Assembly (NCBI GenBank): GCA_905221605.1 | Contig: CAJNDS010001846.1 | Span: 699,242-743,286, forward strand | Reading direction: 5' to 3' | Length of the DNA stretch: 44,045 nucleotides | Origin: Symbiodinium natans | Lineage: Eukaryota > Sar > Dinophyceae > Suessiales > Symbiodiniaceae | Shown here: one piece after another, positions 9,627-23,148 of the stretch | Layout: every line of letters starts with the position of its first letter | Position numbering within the stretch: position 1 is the first letter of the stretch | Notes under the pieces: model-generated | What the model was told of the DNA's origin: nothing | Databases searched by the model: none | Seen by the model: only the letters and a program-made list of their open reading frames with translations | Program-made: the position numbers and the translations under genes

Positions 9627-12600
9627 CACAGTCAAGCTGCATAGGGGAATCCAGGCACTGAAGACACTGAGATCGCCGCTGCTTTGCACCGCCGGCTTCG
9701 CACAGCCAGGGCCACAAACGTTACACCCTCATCGCCGAGCCTCAGCACCAGCTCATCTCAAGTTACCAAGAGAAAAAAACACACAACTAAAAACAAACAC
9801 TCCGCTGTGCGACGGGCGGGTTTCCGGACAGTGCTAGCCTGTACCTTTGCCAGGAAGCTTAGGTAAGGAAGCAGAGGAGAAGAAGCTCAGAGGAAGGAAG
9901 CTCAGGGTTGCACGGCTCGGCATCGGCATCCGGAGGAAAGAAGCTCAGGGCCACTGCCTCGAGGCACTCCAGAGGCACTCGAGGCACTCGCGACTCTGAA
10001 GGGAGGCCGCACAAAAAAAGGGAAGAAGCCAGCAGAGAAAGGGGGGGAGCCTGCACTCCAGAAGGGCCGATGCAGTTGGAGGACAAGCACAGGGACCTTC
10101 CAGGAATCGATTCTCACCTGCTCACAGCTCTCTTTCACCCCGGTCAATGTCGTGCCTCAGCATGTGTCCTCCCAGGCTTTCCCGCATCCAGGTCAGGCAC
10201 TCGGCAAGCGCCACCTTTGGGTCGGGCTTTGGGTCGGGCTCCTCTCAGAGAAAAAAAAAGGCGCGGTCATCTAGGATGCAGACAGCAGCCGTATCGGTCA
10301 GGCAGTTGCCAGACAAGTCCTATAGCATGCGCTGCGAAAAACAAGCTCCGACAGTCTCAACACAAATCGAGGCTGATGCCATGTACTGAATCCCACATCC
10401 TCAGCTCTGCGTCGTGCACCCAACGATGGATTCACAAGACGACTGTGTGGAAATGGGCATCTGGCCAACTTGAGGTGCTGGATGCACGGACGATCTAGCG
10501 AGCCTTTGAGTGCAAAGCAATTTTCCGGCCTGCGAAGCCGAGCGAAATCGACATCGAGGTGGCGCATGCAATGGCAAAATGTTTAGGAAACTGGCTGAAC
10601 CGACGTGCTCAGCAATGAGGCCACAAACCTGTTTGAGATGGAGCATCATGGAGCATGCTAGTGAATTATCCTGCAGGCTTGCAGCAGGTGGCTGAAACTT
10701 TTGGACGTTCAGACGCCTGCTAAAGGCTTGATCACCGAGCCGTCGTTCCGCTGCATCGACCTTGGCTGTTCATGATTGAGGGAGCAAAGACAAGAAGTCC
10801 CACGAAGGTACGGCTTCTTGAGCGAATGAAAATCCAATGCAAGTAGTCCACCAACGGCGCACTCCCCCATTTCACATGTTTGAGATTTTGTTCTTAAATT
10901 TACACCACTTGCCTTTAACCGTGAACTCCAAAGAATGATGGGCTGGGCATAGTTTCGGCTCCTACCTACCTACTACTTCACTTCCTACATCTTCCTACTA
11001 GCGTAGTTCAGTGTAGTGCAAAATGGCCAAGGGGTCATTGTCCGCAAGGCCTGCTCACGGGCAAGGTGCCTGAAGTGAAGTCTGGACTGCAAAGTGCCGC
11101 GAAGGCTAAAAACCACACGCAGCGAGCCTGTCCAAACTTCGGGGTGGGCGTGTGAGCCCTTGAAAAGTAAAGTTCACACTGGGCCGGCGGGGCCCAGTGC
11201 ATAGTTCGGACGCGATCTTCGAGCAAGATGGGAAGGAGGGGGCAGCGATGCGCGACTTGACATAAGATCGGGTTTATAGAGTTTTGCCAACTAATTTGAC
11301 CCGCTTCCTGTTGAAAAGCCCGGTACTTCCCTTTCTGCTAAGTGCTTGGCGCGAGGCCGACGGTCATTCTTGCACAAGGATTGCTAGAGAAGGCGGAGAC
11401 TGTGACATGCTACGCAGGGCCAGGCCAGGCCTGTCGGGCCACAGGCAGTGTGTCCAGAACCCCCGATTACTCTGAGGACAGCTTGGAAAGATACACCAAT
11501 TGGTGCAGTTTTGTGGTGGTTACACCTTCAAAGCACCAGCCCCCTGCGGCTCCTTTGCCCCAGCATTGCCTTGGCCCCTCTGCAACCACGAGTCAGCACT
11601 TTCAGTTGGCTATCCCTCAGAAAGCGAGGGACGACCTCGTCCCGCGGGGCACTCTGAGGTTCGTGCCGTGTGACAACGGAGGAGCTCCGACTGCGATTCG
11701 GAAAGCCAGGTTTCCAACTGCAGGCCATGGAGCTGTCACATCCATCACAAAGCACAAGGCTGCCTGTCGTTCACACCTAGATACAGCTGCTGACCGACCT
11801 CGTCAGCACTATTGGTCTCAGAGACCTAAGCACTCGCAGCTCAGCCCCACTCAAGGCAAGCAGCTCAAAGGCAAGACAATGCGCAGGGCTCCAAACTGCC
11901 GGCAGAACGAGACACTGCCCTGTGTCCATGGTGCACGACACAGGCGTCACGACACTAAAGATTTTGCGCGTGAATAGTACATGAGTGAATGTACATGGCA
12001 CGATATGACAAGGCAACATGCCGGACGACAGAATGTCTGGGTCTAGGTGCTTGCTCTGGTTGAATAACCGGAGCCGACTGCGCAAGCAAAGTCACCGGTC
12101 GGCCTGCAGACCATGCGATAAATTCATTAGGTTCCACACCAAGTCAAAAGAGTCATCAGTTTTGTGCTAGGCACCGGGGCAAGCATAATTGCAATGCCCT
12201 GTGTGAAACTTCTTTCTTCGAACACTGCTTGCGCAGAGCAGGCGGTGCCGTTATGTCACAAGACGGGGCGTAGACAGAAACACTATGCCGGTATGTAGCA
12301 CTCATTGCTAGCCTGCGAGTCCCACACATTGAAGCAACTGTGTAGAATCCACCGATATAACGGAATGATACCATCAGCACTTCCACTGCGCAGCAACTTG
12401 GGATGGCTACAAAAAGTTTCGCGGCCGATGGATGTTGCCATATGTCGCATCTGGGCGGATCGCTCAGACGGAGCCTGAGCGATTCCGAGCTTTTTTGGCA
12501 CATCCTGTGGTTTTTTCACAACTTGAAACAGGCAAATCGGAAACTCGTTGTTTGTGTACACAGGGAGTCGCAAGTGTGATGTGCACGAAACAACACGAAG

Positions 12601-12699
12601 CTTGTGCCATTCTCCCAACGCTGCAAAGCGTTTACTCACACTTGCAGCCCTCACTGACAAGCAGGTTGAGCTGGCAAAGACTTAAACTGCAGCTTCCCC
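9627..12699. other. Gene-poor spacer
   Basis: Only short open frames without recognisable domains are seen on either strand. A short GAGGCACTC direct repeat lies near 9958-9990. No RNA gene or mobile element is recognised. Confidence 0.5.
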
Positions 12700-12730
12700 G
12701 CGTGCTCACGCGTGCTCACGCGTGCTCACC
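12700..12730 (+). repeat. Three copies of a 10-bp CGTGCTCACG unit
   Basis: Perfect head-to-tail decamers. The unit starts with CG and ends with CG, which gives overlapping ACGCGT sites at each junction. Confidence 0.8.
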
Positions 12731-15351
12731 TCCAGTAAAGCACGTAGCCTGCAAGTTGGCCTCAGAGGGCATTCACTGGCAGAGGACGTCAAAAAGCTGA
12801 GAGCCGGGGGCCCCCACTGTTTCGTGCGGCCTGGCACTGAGATGCGTCCGAAAAATGTCAAAAAGCCGCTGCAAGACGTCAAAAATGGCTTTCAGATGCT
12901 CCAAAAAGTGAATCTTTGGGAACCCTGCGGCTTGCGAAGCTGCTGTATGCTCCAGGGAGCTCCAGTACACCTGAGTTTGGGGCGATTTCCCGCATGCAAC
13001 TTCGTGGAGGTTCTGCAACCATGTGGTGTGTAGGCACAATGTCTCGACTTGAGGCATCTGAGGCATCTTGAGGTCACGACCAGCAGGCACATGGCAACTG
13101 CGAGAACCAGCAGGAAATGAGCCATCCATATTGCCTGACACGGCCCTGAAATCTGATCATTGTCCTCACTAGCAGCAAGAGCACCTCCCCGGCGGTGAAG
13201 AGCCGCACACGATGTGGAGACGAGCTCCCTGCATTCGGCAACTTGTTTACCCCTCGTCAGAAAGATTGCCAAGCCCTTGCGGCATCGTACCCTAAAAATC
13301 CAATCAACAAAAATTCTGGGGCACGCGCCTTGCACGGCTTTCTGTACAGACAAATGCCCCCGAAATATTCAAAGAATTCGAACTGGCCACAGCTGGAATT
13401 GCGAACTTGCGCTTTCGGTTTGGGTATATTGGGGGGGCCTCTCGGACAAAAGACTCCAGGGTGGCTAAGCAACCCAAGGTTTCTAGGTCCCGTGCCCATT
13501 CCATGACTCAAAATGGCGCTCCGGCCTGGGTCCCGTACTTTAGCAGCTTAGATGGCTCCGTGTCGGAAAAGGTAGGGATGCACTTTCCTGCACTTCTTGC
13601 TCTGGGAGAAGTGAAACCAGAAAAATGCAATAATACTCCCACCCCCCCATCCCCCAAGCCTTAACCTAACGCCACTACGAGCCACGGGGAGATAGTGGGG
13701 AAACCCTAATCAACTGGGCAGAGGCAGTGCAGGCCATATGATTCCAAAAAACAATACTTTGGGATGGTTCGGGACCCCGGGGGAAAGTGCCATGCCCATA
13801 GCTCTGATAGTATCCCGCCCATGATCCAGAAAACGTTTAGTAGTTCTTCCAGCGGGCCGCCGGCAGCACAAGTCCTCGCCGCCGATAGGTCTCTCAATGA
13901 GACTCACAAGCATGAAACTGGGGCCCAGCAGCACTTACTTAGTCTTTCAAACACTCCAGTTCCGAGGCATTTGAAAGGCAAGAGCGAAGCCTTTTTGCTA
14001 TGACATTGACATGACCGCGAAGAATGCTAGACCTCTGCTGGTAGCGTGTACCCTTTTGAGGAAGTCTACCAGGAATGACAGCTCTTTTCCTTCTTATGTT
14101 TTTCTTCGCTGTGTTGCCTTAGGATTTGGGATTTGCGGTGAATAGGGGAAAGGGAATATGAATGAACCGGAAGCCAGGTAGTGACTTGCCGCCCAACCTT
14201 CCTTCTTCCCCCCTGGAGGCCCCCGTGGAAGTGAGTCTCAGTAGCCTTGTTGCGAGGAGGGTTGTGCCCAGTAGCCTACCTGGCACTTGTACTTCGGGGG
14301 AAGCCAAGACTGCTGCTTTTGTTGTTCTCGTTGCCTTTTTTTGTTGGCCTTACCACTGTGCATGTGCTTGTACGGGACTCCTCTTTACTCCCTGCACCCA
14401 CCAGGCAGAATCCGGGGTCCCGCCTGCCCCCAAGGAGATCTCCTCACTTTCTGCGGCCTGCAGCTTCAAGATCCCCAAAAGCCAAGCCGGCAGGGTGTGA
14501 GACACTTTAGGGCACGAGAGCCCTCCGGCCTGCGGCTCCGTATGCCTCAGATGTTTGGCAGATGGTGCTGGGGCGTGCTCTAGGCGTGGCTTCTCGTGGC
14601 TTTTGCGGGGCACCTGGATTTGCTCTTGTGAGATCTCCGCTTTCGCGGCTCAGGCGGCTCAGGCCTCGCTCCAATGCGACGGAATGTTACGAAGGCGGGT
14701 TCCAAAGGATGCAACACTCTCTGAGCGGCTGGCACCTTGGACGCCTGCGACTGCCACAGCAGCCAGCTGTGAACATCCTGGCGCACACCGCAACGCACCT
14801 ACTACAACCTCGGCAGTCCAGATTGCAAAGTCCTGTGTCATGGCCCGCAGTAGCACGCAATGCTGACTCGTTGAGATGGACCTGAGGCATGTGGCCATGT
14901 GCGCGAGCCTTCTGAAACTGACAGGAGCAGTCTCAAGCATCGGGCAGCAGAAAGGCCACGGTACGTTGCTCTGCTTCTAGGACAGGCGGTTCCAGAATTG
15001 CATACCTGTTCGGCAACTTCTTTCTTGTTTGTGACTGATGGCTACCCCTAGTTTGTTGTGAATGTCTGCCACAGAAATATCGGAGCACTGTCGTCTTGCG
15101 TGGGATGACCTGTGAACAGATGCAATCATCAATGTGAACATATGCTTGTCTAGCTGACGATTTCGTGCCTGCAAATCAGCAAATAGAGGCGGATGCTATG
15201 GAATGAGATCCTGTTCCAAAGAAGCCACATTAATCATGGACTGCAACCGAGAAAGGGCGCATCTCAACAGATGCCTCGTGCGCTGTGTTTGCGGTAGCTC
15301 TGCTCGCAGCTCGCTGGCCAGCTGAGCTACCTGGCGGACAAGCACGAGGTT
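12731..15351. other. Gene-poor spacer
   Basis: No open frame here shows a recognisable domain. The 13.3-13.8 kb part reads as non-coding sequence with short poly-C runs. Nothing further is supported. Confidence 0.5.
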
Positions 15352-15471
15352 GATTCACATGAATCGCATGATTCACATCATTCACATCCTTCACATCATT
15401 CACATCATTCACATCATTCACATCATTCACATCATTCACATGATTCATGTATCATTCGCATCATTCACATT
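15352..15471 (+). repeat. Nonamer minisatellite (ATTCACATC)n
   Basis: About 13 units of a 9-bp repeat, with small changes at both ends. Because 9 is a multiple of 3 the minus strand reads (Asn-Asp-Val)n without stops, but there is no domain or start context to support a gene. Confidence 0.9.
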
Positions 15472-16974
15472 CGCACAAGCAAGTCACATGCAGGAACGAG
15501 AAACCTCGCATCCATAGTATGAAAACAAGCCATGCAGAAATGAAACACATCTGCAGCATCTGATTGCCCGAACGCGGATCACCTCCTGGCGGATCTCCTC
15601 TTCAGAGACGACCAAGTTCTGCAATGTGCCCTGGGACTGGAAGAGCGCCTGCCACATGAAACTCTACGCTGCATCTGGGACAAACGCAAAGGCACGCCTG
15701 AAAAGTCACAGACAGCAGCCCAAGTCGCTCGCAGCACCTTGCAGCAACACGCCATGCTTCCATGAGAGCAGGCAGCAGAAGCCCGGTGGAGCCGAGGCAA
15801 GGAAAGACGGATACTGATTCTAGCATCTCTGCTGCAGCCTGAAACTTCTGGCTGGCGTGAGTGCCTGCCATGGAAAGCATTGCAAGAAGAAGAAGAAGAA
15901 GAAGAACAACAACAACAACAAGCGGTGCTATTCTGCGTACTCAGGGCTACTCAGGGCCTTGAGCGAATCAGCATCTTTGGCACGCCCATGCAACCCCTTG
16001 GAGCTGGACGTGCAACGTCTTAAAGTGCTTGACGTGTTGATGCAACATACGCGCCCAGATATGCAAAGAGAGAGAAGTAAAAAGTGTGCAATGCAGCAGT
16101 TGCTTGGTCCCCGGCCTCAGAGGTACACTCGTCGCTTTCCTGAGGATTCCTGAAGGCTCGAAAGGTTCGCAGAGCCGGAGTATGACAATGACAGTGACAA
16201 TCAATCATGGCAGTTGCACCCTCCCGAGCTGCTCTTCTGCGCAGCCTATGCAAGCTTGCAAAGGCATGGGCAGAGCAGATTGGCACCAAATGCAAGTGCA
16301 TGGCATTCATATGGGCTTTGTATTTCTTGCCTTTCGCAGACTATGCAGACTCCACTGACACTCTTTTCATCAACAACCCTGGAAAGTGGCGGTGATTTTC
16401 AAATTCACCGGGGGCTGCCGAAGGATCATGCAGAAGCTTGAGTTGCGATATCACACAGCATCTCAATATCTCACTAGCATTAAACTCGCAAGCTCATGCT
16501 TCCACACCGTGCATGCGAAGAGGGTTGCATGGCTGCGTACCGCCCTTTGATCAATAGATCTCTACCCACATGACATGCAACCTCTTCTTCGGTCGCCACG
16601 AAAACTGTTTCATAGTACTTCTCGTACTTCGGGCTTGCAACGATACACCAGAATCACACATTTCAAGTGGCTAAGTCGCAAGTTGGTCTTCTCATTAACA
16701 TACAAACTGCCGTCGCAAGCTTGGGGCAAAGTAGCGTCCATGCCGAGACCTACTCCGCATCCTATATCCCTCACGTCACCAACTGCAGAGTACCGAGCAA
16801 AAGCTCTGTCAGGGTACCTTGAAGTACCTTGTCACACAAAATCGTCTCAGAAACATGGTGAGAGGCAACAGTGAGGTGGTGGAGCATGACTCCATGAGCC
16901 TTGGGCCATCTGGAGAGTGTTGCACAAAGGGAGTCAACCGCAGCCGCTACCCTTGCTACTCTCGGTCCGCAGCA
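15472..16974. other. Gene-poor spacer with an AAG/AAC microsatellite
   Basis: An (AAG)n run followed by (AAC)n lies at about 15886-15920. Other open frames are short and overlap on both strands. Confidence 0.5.
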
Positions 16975-18003
16975 TCACATCCCATGCTTCCGGAGCAGCT
17001 GAGCTGCAGCTCTAACTCTCGGGTCAGAAGCAGTAGCAGTCAGTGCAGAACCATGATCTAGCATGTATACCTTTAAATCATGTGCTACAAAGTTAAGGCA
17101 TGTGCCCATTTCTGACCCTTCGACGCCCGAGGACAGCTTCGACTCACGGCCCGACTCAGAGCGCATGCAAGAGGACACGCGAAGCCCGAGCTGGATCTTT
17201 GTGCGGGTCTTGCTGGCATCGAAGCTCGAAGGCAAGACAGGTGCCACCACACGCTCGCAAAGGTGACGACCAACTGCACGCCGGGCGGCTTTGCCTGAAA
17301 AACACCGGGCATGTCGGTGCTGGGCATGGCGAGCGCCGGCCACCAGTCGAGCAGAGCCAAGCTTTCCGCAAAGGCAGGCGAAGCTCTTCGCTGATGTCGC
17401 AGACGTTGCAGACGTTGTAGATGTGGGAGTTGCCGGCGTGGCAACGGTTGCCTGTGTGGCAACGGTACGGGAGTCAGGGACAGCGAGGGAAGGCTCCAAG
17501 ATCTCCGGAAGGCTGAGGATGTTCGGGATGTTGGGGCAAACATCCACGAGTGCCGCATTTGCAACTTTGTAGGGCAGGCTTTGTGTTGTGTTCTTTGTGT
17601 TCTTTGTGTTCCTTGTGTCCTTTGCTGTCACTGCAGGCTCTCCACCATTGGCAGCATTGGCGCCGGCGGCGTTGAGTGAGATGACAGCTCGACGGACTGG
17701 AGACGCTCTTGGCTTCCACTTGCCCTTGATCAAGCGTGCCGCGGCAAGGCAAAGGAGCGATGCAGCGGCAGCCGTCCTGAAAAGGCTTGCTTTCTGATCA
17801 GGAGACACAATCGTGGAACCATTTGCAGGGAAGGCAGCCTGCTTCACCTGCCACGTGTGGGCCGCAAGGTGCACGGATGTGGGTGCAGGGCTCACAAACG
17901 CATCTCCAGCCACCAGCAAAAGCCAGCTAGCCACACAAGCGGCTGCCACCGAGAGCAAGAAAGAAGGCGTTGTTCGATTCTTTGCCATGGCGTGCTTTTG
18001 CAA
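16975..18003 (-). CDS. Plastid-targeted protein of unknown function
   Basis: An intronless frame of 342 codons. The leader has a hydrophobic signal peptide (LLSVAAACVASWLLLVAG, residues about 17-34) followed at once by DAFVSP, the Phe-containing start motif typical of plastid transit peptides in peridinin dinoflagellates. A basic Ser/Thr-rich stretch and a second hydrophobic segment (TAAAASLLCLAAARLI, about 77-92) follow, then Lys/Arg: the layout of a bipartite class I leader. Next come a low-complexity (Asn-Thr-Lys)n run encoded by a CTTTGTGTT-type repeat near 17585-17625 and a Thr/Ala/Ser run. The C-terminal part (residues about 210-342) has no motif I know and may include intron read-through. 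The ATG at residue 6 (AMAKNRTTPS) is an equally good start. Targeting is well supported; function is unknown. Confidence 0.65.
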   Translation of the reverse strand: MQKHAMAKNRTTPSFLLSVAAACVASWLLLVAGDAFVSPAPTSVHLAAHTWQVKQAAFPANGSTIVSPDQKASLFRTAAAASLLCLAAARLIKGKWKPRASPVRRAVISLNAAGANAANGGEPAVTAKDTRNTKNTKNTTQSLPYKVANAALVDVCPNIPNILSLPEILEPSLAVPDSRTVATQATVATPATPTSTTSATSATSAKSFACLCGKLGSARLVAGARHAQHRHARCFSGKAARRAVGRHLCERVVAPVLPSSFDASKTRTKIQLGLRVSSCMRSESGRESKLSSGVEGSEMGTCLNFVAHDLKVYMLDHGSALTATASDPRVRAAAQLLRKHGM

Positions 18004-20445
18004 TGCAACTGACCTGAGCCCTTTGTCTGCGGAGCATCACTTGATGTCATATTGAAATTGTTGAAAGAGTTTCGAGTGTGGCAACTCTCGGACATGAACT
18101 GCGTCGGGGCCAATGGCTGAGTTGCGAGCCAGAGTGCACTGGCTTGACTGAGCAGCTCCTTGCCCGTCATCCTGCCATTGAGAAAGACTGGCCCTTCGGG
18201 GAACTTTTGGGGGAGCTTCCTGCAAAGCCCAGCCTTCACAAAAAGCTGGAAGCAATCACGAAAGACGTCGGCACTCATGTCCATGACCTGCAACTGCCAT
18301 TTAAACACACTCTTCTGACATCACTCAGTGACAGTGCCTATGCCCAAGAAATGCAGCCTCCTGGTGGTTGCCAGCAACGTTGCGGAGAACATGCAGGCTC
18401 AAAGCAAGATGATGCCTCGAAACATCTTGAGAAACTTCGAGGCTTGCAAGGTGTCACCGGTGTCACCGCTCAGCCGTGTTCCCCCATTCAATCAAAGCCA
18501 CGTGCTCTCATGCCTCAATGCGGAAGCATGCCGAAGCACGGCTTCCAAGGATCTCACCACCCCTGGCAAGGCCGATGACCATAGCAGCGAAAAAATCAGG
18601 CAGCTGGGGAGCGCAAAAGAAAAGCGAGAGAGAGAGAGAGAGAATCGAACCTGCTGGGGCTTCGTAGAGACCGTTCTCCTTGACATGGCTGTTAAAAAGG
18701 CAAAAAAAACGAGACGAAACGGAAGACACCTGTTCAAGGTGCAGAATACGTGGGGAGACGTTGGGGACTGCTTTCGACCCTTTTAAGGCCTAGCCCCGGC
18801 TGATGGATAGCGTTTCGGGGATAGCGTTTGGGGTTTGGGGTTTGGGGTGTCGGGTTCATGTGCTATCATTGATCCCTTTGCATGTTTTCTTTGAACCGCT
18901 GAAAGCCCTGTTCATTCTTAACAACTTGATCGCATGTTCACACATCTGTGTGTGCGTGCGCTGTATATCTATATGGTCTATGTACAAACAGATATTTGTA
19001 TGTATATATATGCTACCCTCCCCCCCAGGCGCCCACGTTTTTCATGTTATACATATATATATATACACATAGACAGTACGAAGACTCAGTCTTCGTAATT
19101 TTCTTGCTGCCCAGACATCTCGAGGAGCCGTTCTCAACAGCTGAGCTTCTAAATTATCGGAGTGAAGTTTCTAGAGGACCACAAAAGCCAAAAGGTGTGG
19201 GCATATATACATATATACATCTAATATACATATATGCTTTTTGACGGGCCGCAGGCGTAGAAAGAAGTGGAAGTGGAAAGCCCTGAGGCAAATTGCATTT
19301 GTTCAACAAAAACAAGGCTTGAAATTTGAAGATGCGTATTCAAGGATGATACGACATTCAGGACTCTACTGTTACAACTTAGATGTCCGGTGCGCCAAGT
19401 CGAGAATGTAGTTTGAGTTGGTCCGACAACACGACTGGCTGTCCACAGAGCTCTGCCGTTTCCGAATTTAGTTTTAAGTTGCTGGCCAGCGGAATACGTA
19501 GCTTCATAAGTAAAACTAACATCCACTTATGTTAGTGTGATTTCTTGGGAGGTGTCGGGTAGTCGTGTATGCAGCATATAAGGAAAACTGGCTTCCACTT
19601 ATGTTAACGAGATCTACTCACTCAAGTATACCAAGTTTGGGCTTTTGTCAAGAGTTTCCCTAGACACGAATTATTCGCCTTCAAGTTTAGGCCCAGACGC
19701 TGAACATGAAAGATCGCACTGACTTCGTGTACTTCAGCATCAATTTCAAAACGGTATTGGTCTAGGCCCAAGCATCCTAGACCGTAAACGAAGGTTCCTA
19801 AACCCTAAACCCCATTCCTAGACATTGCTTGTTTACTCTTCATACCGCAACTCGAGTACGAAAAACCATTGTGCGCAACCAGAAACTTCCTAAACATTCG
19901 AGGTTCCCTCAACACTAGAGAATTGCAGATGCTCCATTCTAGAACAAGCAGAACAAGCAGACCAAGGTTTGGTCTCCTTCGCCCCAACCCCCACGTTTGT
20001 GACCCAACCCATTGCTCGGAGGACCTGCAAACCGATGACGCGGAAAAGGGTTGCCCCCAAAAAATGCAAGAAAACTCCCCCGCTCTGCCAGAACCCTGCC
20101 CTGGGCCCCCCCCCCCAACACCCCTCCGGGACCTCCTCTGGGACCCTTCCTGGACAAAACCCAAACCTTGGACCAGCCTAAGACCCATTCAAACACTGGC
20201 ACGCGGAAATTTCCCGGGGCCCGGCGGCCGAGGTGGTGCGCGCAAGCGCTTAGACTTAATCAACGATTGCTGCTAAACATTCAGCAGTTCATCTGATCCA
20301 GGGCTCCCGGCTCCCACCCCCCGAAGTGGGGCTTCTGACAATAGGGGTAACCTGTTTTGGGTTCCTTAATAAGGAATATGATATTCTGGGGCATTTTGAG
20401 GGTTCCCTTAGATTTGAAAATGTCGGATACACCATGTTAACATAA
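18004..20445. other. Spacer with G-rich and AT microsatellite tracts
   Basis: Contains a GGGGTTT-type run at about 18818-18850, dinucleotide AT/CATA tracts near 18960-19000, 19050-19070 and 19200-19235, and a short CCTAAACCCTAAACCCC telomere-like motif at about 19798-19815. A poly-C run sits near 20108. Two similar TGGCTTCCACTTATGTTA / ACATCCACTTATGTTA motifs occur near 19518 and 19590. No gene is recognised. Confidence 0.55.
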
Positions 20446-20500
20446 ATACATATATGTATATGTATATATATATATATTTATTTATTTATATTTATATAGC
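20446..20500 (+). repeat. AT-rich microsatellite
   Basis: Alternating TA, GTATA and TTTA units for about 55 bases. Confidence 0.85.
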
Positions 20501-20599
20501 GACCTAGAGACGAACATTAATACTCACATGAACAGTACTGTTCCTACCCATATTCATACGTTGCTTATTCATTGATGTATGTACGAACAAGGGAGCTAA

Positions 20600-21110
20600 A
20601 GCAAATAAAACCCCGCAGACGCAACAGCTGCAGGTTTGCGCAGGTCTCCTTAAGTCTGGCATAGGCAGCCAGTACGGCCAAACTGCCAGCAGCCGCCGTT
20701 GCAGAGGCAAGACTTTGGGGCCTCTCTGCCGACACTGTCCCACGCGGAAGCGGGCAAAACACTGGGCGAAACACTGGGCTCCTGGCAGCAGAGCACCTAA
20801 GGCAAGGGAGTCTGCTGCCTGGCATGCGGGCCATGAGCATCCTCTCGTCATTCTTGCCATTTTTTGCCCTAAACATATCGCGCAGCCGGAAGATAAGCAA
20901 GCCACAGCCGTCCGCTACTCTGCTTTAGCCTTCGGAGCCTTGTCTGAGACCCAAGATACCAAGGTCAAAGCCTCAAAATCGAAGCCGGGTTTTTTCTTAA
21001 GGCTCCACAGGCCTCTTCAAGATGACGCCCCAGGAAAGACAGGGCACCGGCCTCCACGGACATCTTATGACTGCGACGATCGACCAGCACGAGTAGATGC
21101 AGACAAGATC
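20600..21110 (-). CDS. Unrecognised coding-like segments
   Basis: Two minus-strand stretches read like protein: about 20610-20735 (QSLASATAAAGSLAVLAAY then ARLKETCANLQLL) and about 21000-21110 (LHLLVLVDRRSHKMSVEAG then ALSFLGRHLEEACGALRK). They are in different frames and would need at least one intron. A third possible segment lies at about 21370-21550 (DFMRSKGPKLWDALSKAQPK). No family is recognised. The strand agrees with the rest of the window. Confidence 0.25.
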
Positions 21111-22029
21111 TAGGCCCATCTATGCAACCGGCGTCACGGGACGAGATATTTGCACTTGCGTTTTTGCTCTGGCCCTGCAATGAGGCGGAAAAAGCCGCTA
21201 CTCAGCGCGGCCGCTACACTATGCACGAAGACTCTTCGGGTCTGGACCTGCAACATCTTGAGGTTGCGAACGCTACAGCATGCGACGGTGGTGGTACCTC
21301 GCTACATTCACCTGAGAGATGTTGCGTGCTCCATTCCACTGCCAGGAGCTTTGCCTCGGGCCAAGACTAATTCGCTCGAATTTCCATGCAGCTCTTCACC
21401 TGCTCCAGGAGAACCGATACCTGGCCACCCCGCAACAATTCTCTGCGACTCTTGCAGAGCTTCGGCTGTGCCTTGCTCAGGGCATCCCACAGCTTTGGCC
21501 CTTTTGACCTCATGAAGTCCGGATCGACCTGAGGGCGCCCCCATGACGTGATTTCTTGTGACTGCTGCACACAGCTGCACAGAGGATACAGAGGGCACAA
21601 GGTAAAAAGCAGAGGATGCTGGCGCACAGCTTCTCGTCCACGGCCACAAATCCGCAGGCCTCTCCGGGATGTCAGTGTGACAGCAAGTTGGGGTGAAATC
21701 ACGAAGTCGGACTTGACAGGTGGGCAAGCCTGGCAAGCACAAACCCAACGACTCAAGGGCCGTCGGGGATTCTCATGATTGAGGGGATGCGGCCAGGAAA
21801 GTTCAATAGCCAGGGAGGGACGGGAGACTCGCACAATGCTTTGGCTCGCATCTCGTAATGTCTCAGCTTCACAAAGTGGCAGCGGTGACCAGCATTTCTC
21901 AGGCCATCTTTTCGATAGCTTCCGATCGGCCTGAGCATCCTTGTCGAGACAAAATCTAGAAGTGTTTCCGGCATCTTCCGGCAATATGGTGCCCAGGCCT
22001 TGGTCTTGGGGTTTAGTTTAGGTTCACTC

Positions 22030-22230
22030 GTTGGTGAATCTCGCGGTTTCCTGAATCGCGTGTTTTCAGCTTCTTGAATCGCGTGGTTTCCTGCATCGCC
22101 GTTTCCTGAATCGCGTGAATGCAGTTCCGAAAAATCGGGCAGTTTCCTGAATCCCCTGGTCTCCTGCATCCCCTGGATTCCTGAGTACTGGCTTCCCTGA
22201 ACCCTGGCTTCCTGCATCGCGTCCAGTTTC
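22030..22230 (+). repeat. Degenerate minisatellite, TTTCCTGAATCGCGTGG-type unit
   Basis: About ten irregular copies, 14-24 bp apart, share TTCCTGMATC. The left half ends in GCGTG, the right half in CCCTGG, as if two variants spread separately. Confidence 0.75.
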
Positions 22231-23148
22231 TGAACCCGACTCCCGCGACTCCCCATATGCGAATGGAACGACTGGAACGATCACAGCGCAGAGCCCATCC
22301 ACCCGTCTGGTATGCCGGGCACATTCAGGACCCGAGCACTACGCAGCCTGCACCATACGGGGCATCCCCGGCATCGAGCAAAACAGGAGCCACGTGGCAA
22401 GGCAAGGGGCATGGCAAGGATCTACCGCATTCCTACCACGAAAGCCGCGGAAGCCTCCAGAACAGCAATGCCTCCCTCAAGCGATGCAACTCGAGAGCGA
22501 AAGTTGCCATTCTGGCCTGGGCCACTCCACACCACTGCAAAGCCATGCAAAGCCCGTCAGATGTCCACAAGAAGACTGCAGCATTCTGCAACACTATGGC
22601 ATGGTTTAAGAGCCTTGCAGTTGATGGAATGAAACTTAGACTCCTTTCAGCAAAAGCAGGGACTTCAGGGCTTCAAGGTGCAAGGCCACTGATCAATGTT
22701 GCTCATGTGATCTCATGTGATGTCCTGCGGATTCTTCGCCAGATTGCTAATGTATGCGTGGAGCGTCTGCCTTGGGCACGGGATTGCGAGAGACCCAAAG
22801 CCTGCGCAAAGCCGTGGGAAGCAATTCTGAGGCATTTGCAAGCATGTGGCGAGTGCTGCTGGATCTCGCTTCAAATGGAGTCGGCGTAGCGCCTTCCACG
22901 CTACGTCCATAGCAGAGGCCTCTAGCGGGCATAACTCTACATCTGCACATGACCCCCACCTGCAGGGCAATAACGACAGCATCTGGCTCACGACTGTCGC
23001 TTCCCTGTCATTCAGAGAGAGGATCGGAATGGCTCCAGCATTATTGGACCTCCCTCCATGCAGCTCCCAGATTTCCACCGCCACCGAATAAAGGGCTCAA
23101 TACCAAGAAACATCAAAGGCAACAATCTGAAGAATGACGCTTTTGGAG

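Noticed and set aside
15230-15448. Minus-strand (Asn-Asp-Val)n protein
   Set aside because: A translation of a 9-bp minisatellite without supporting flanking sequence.
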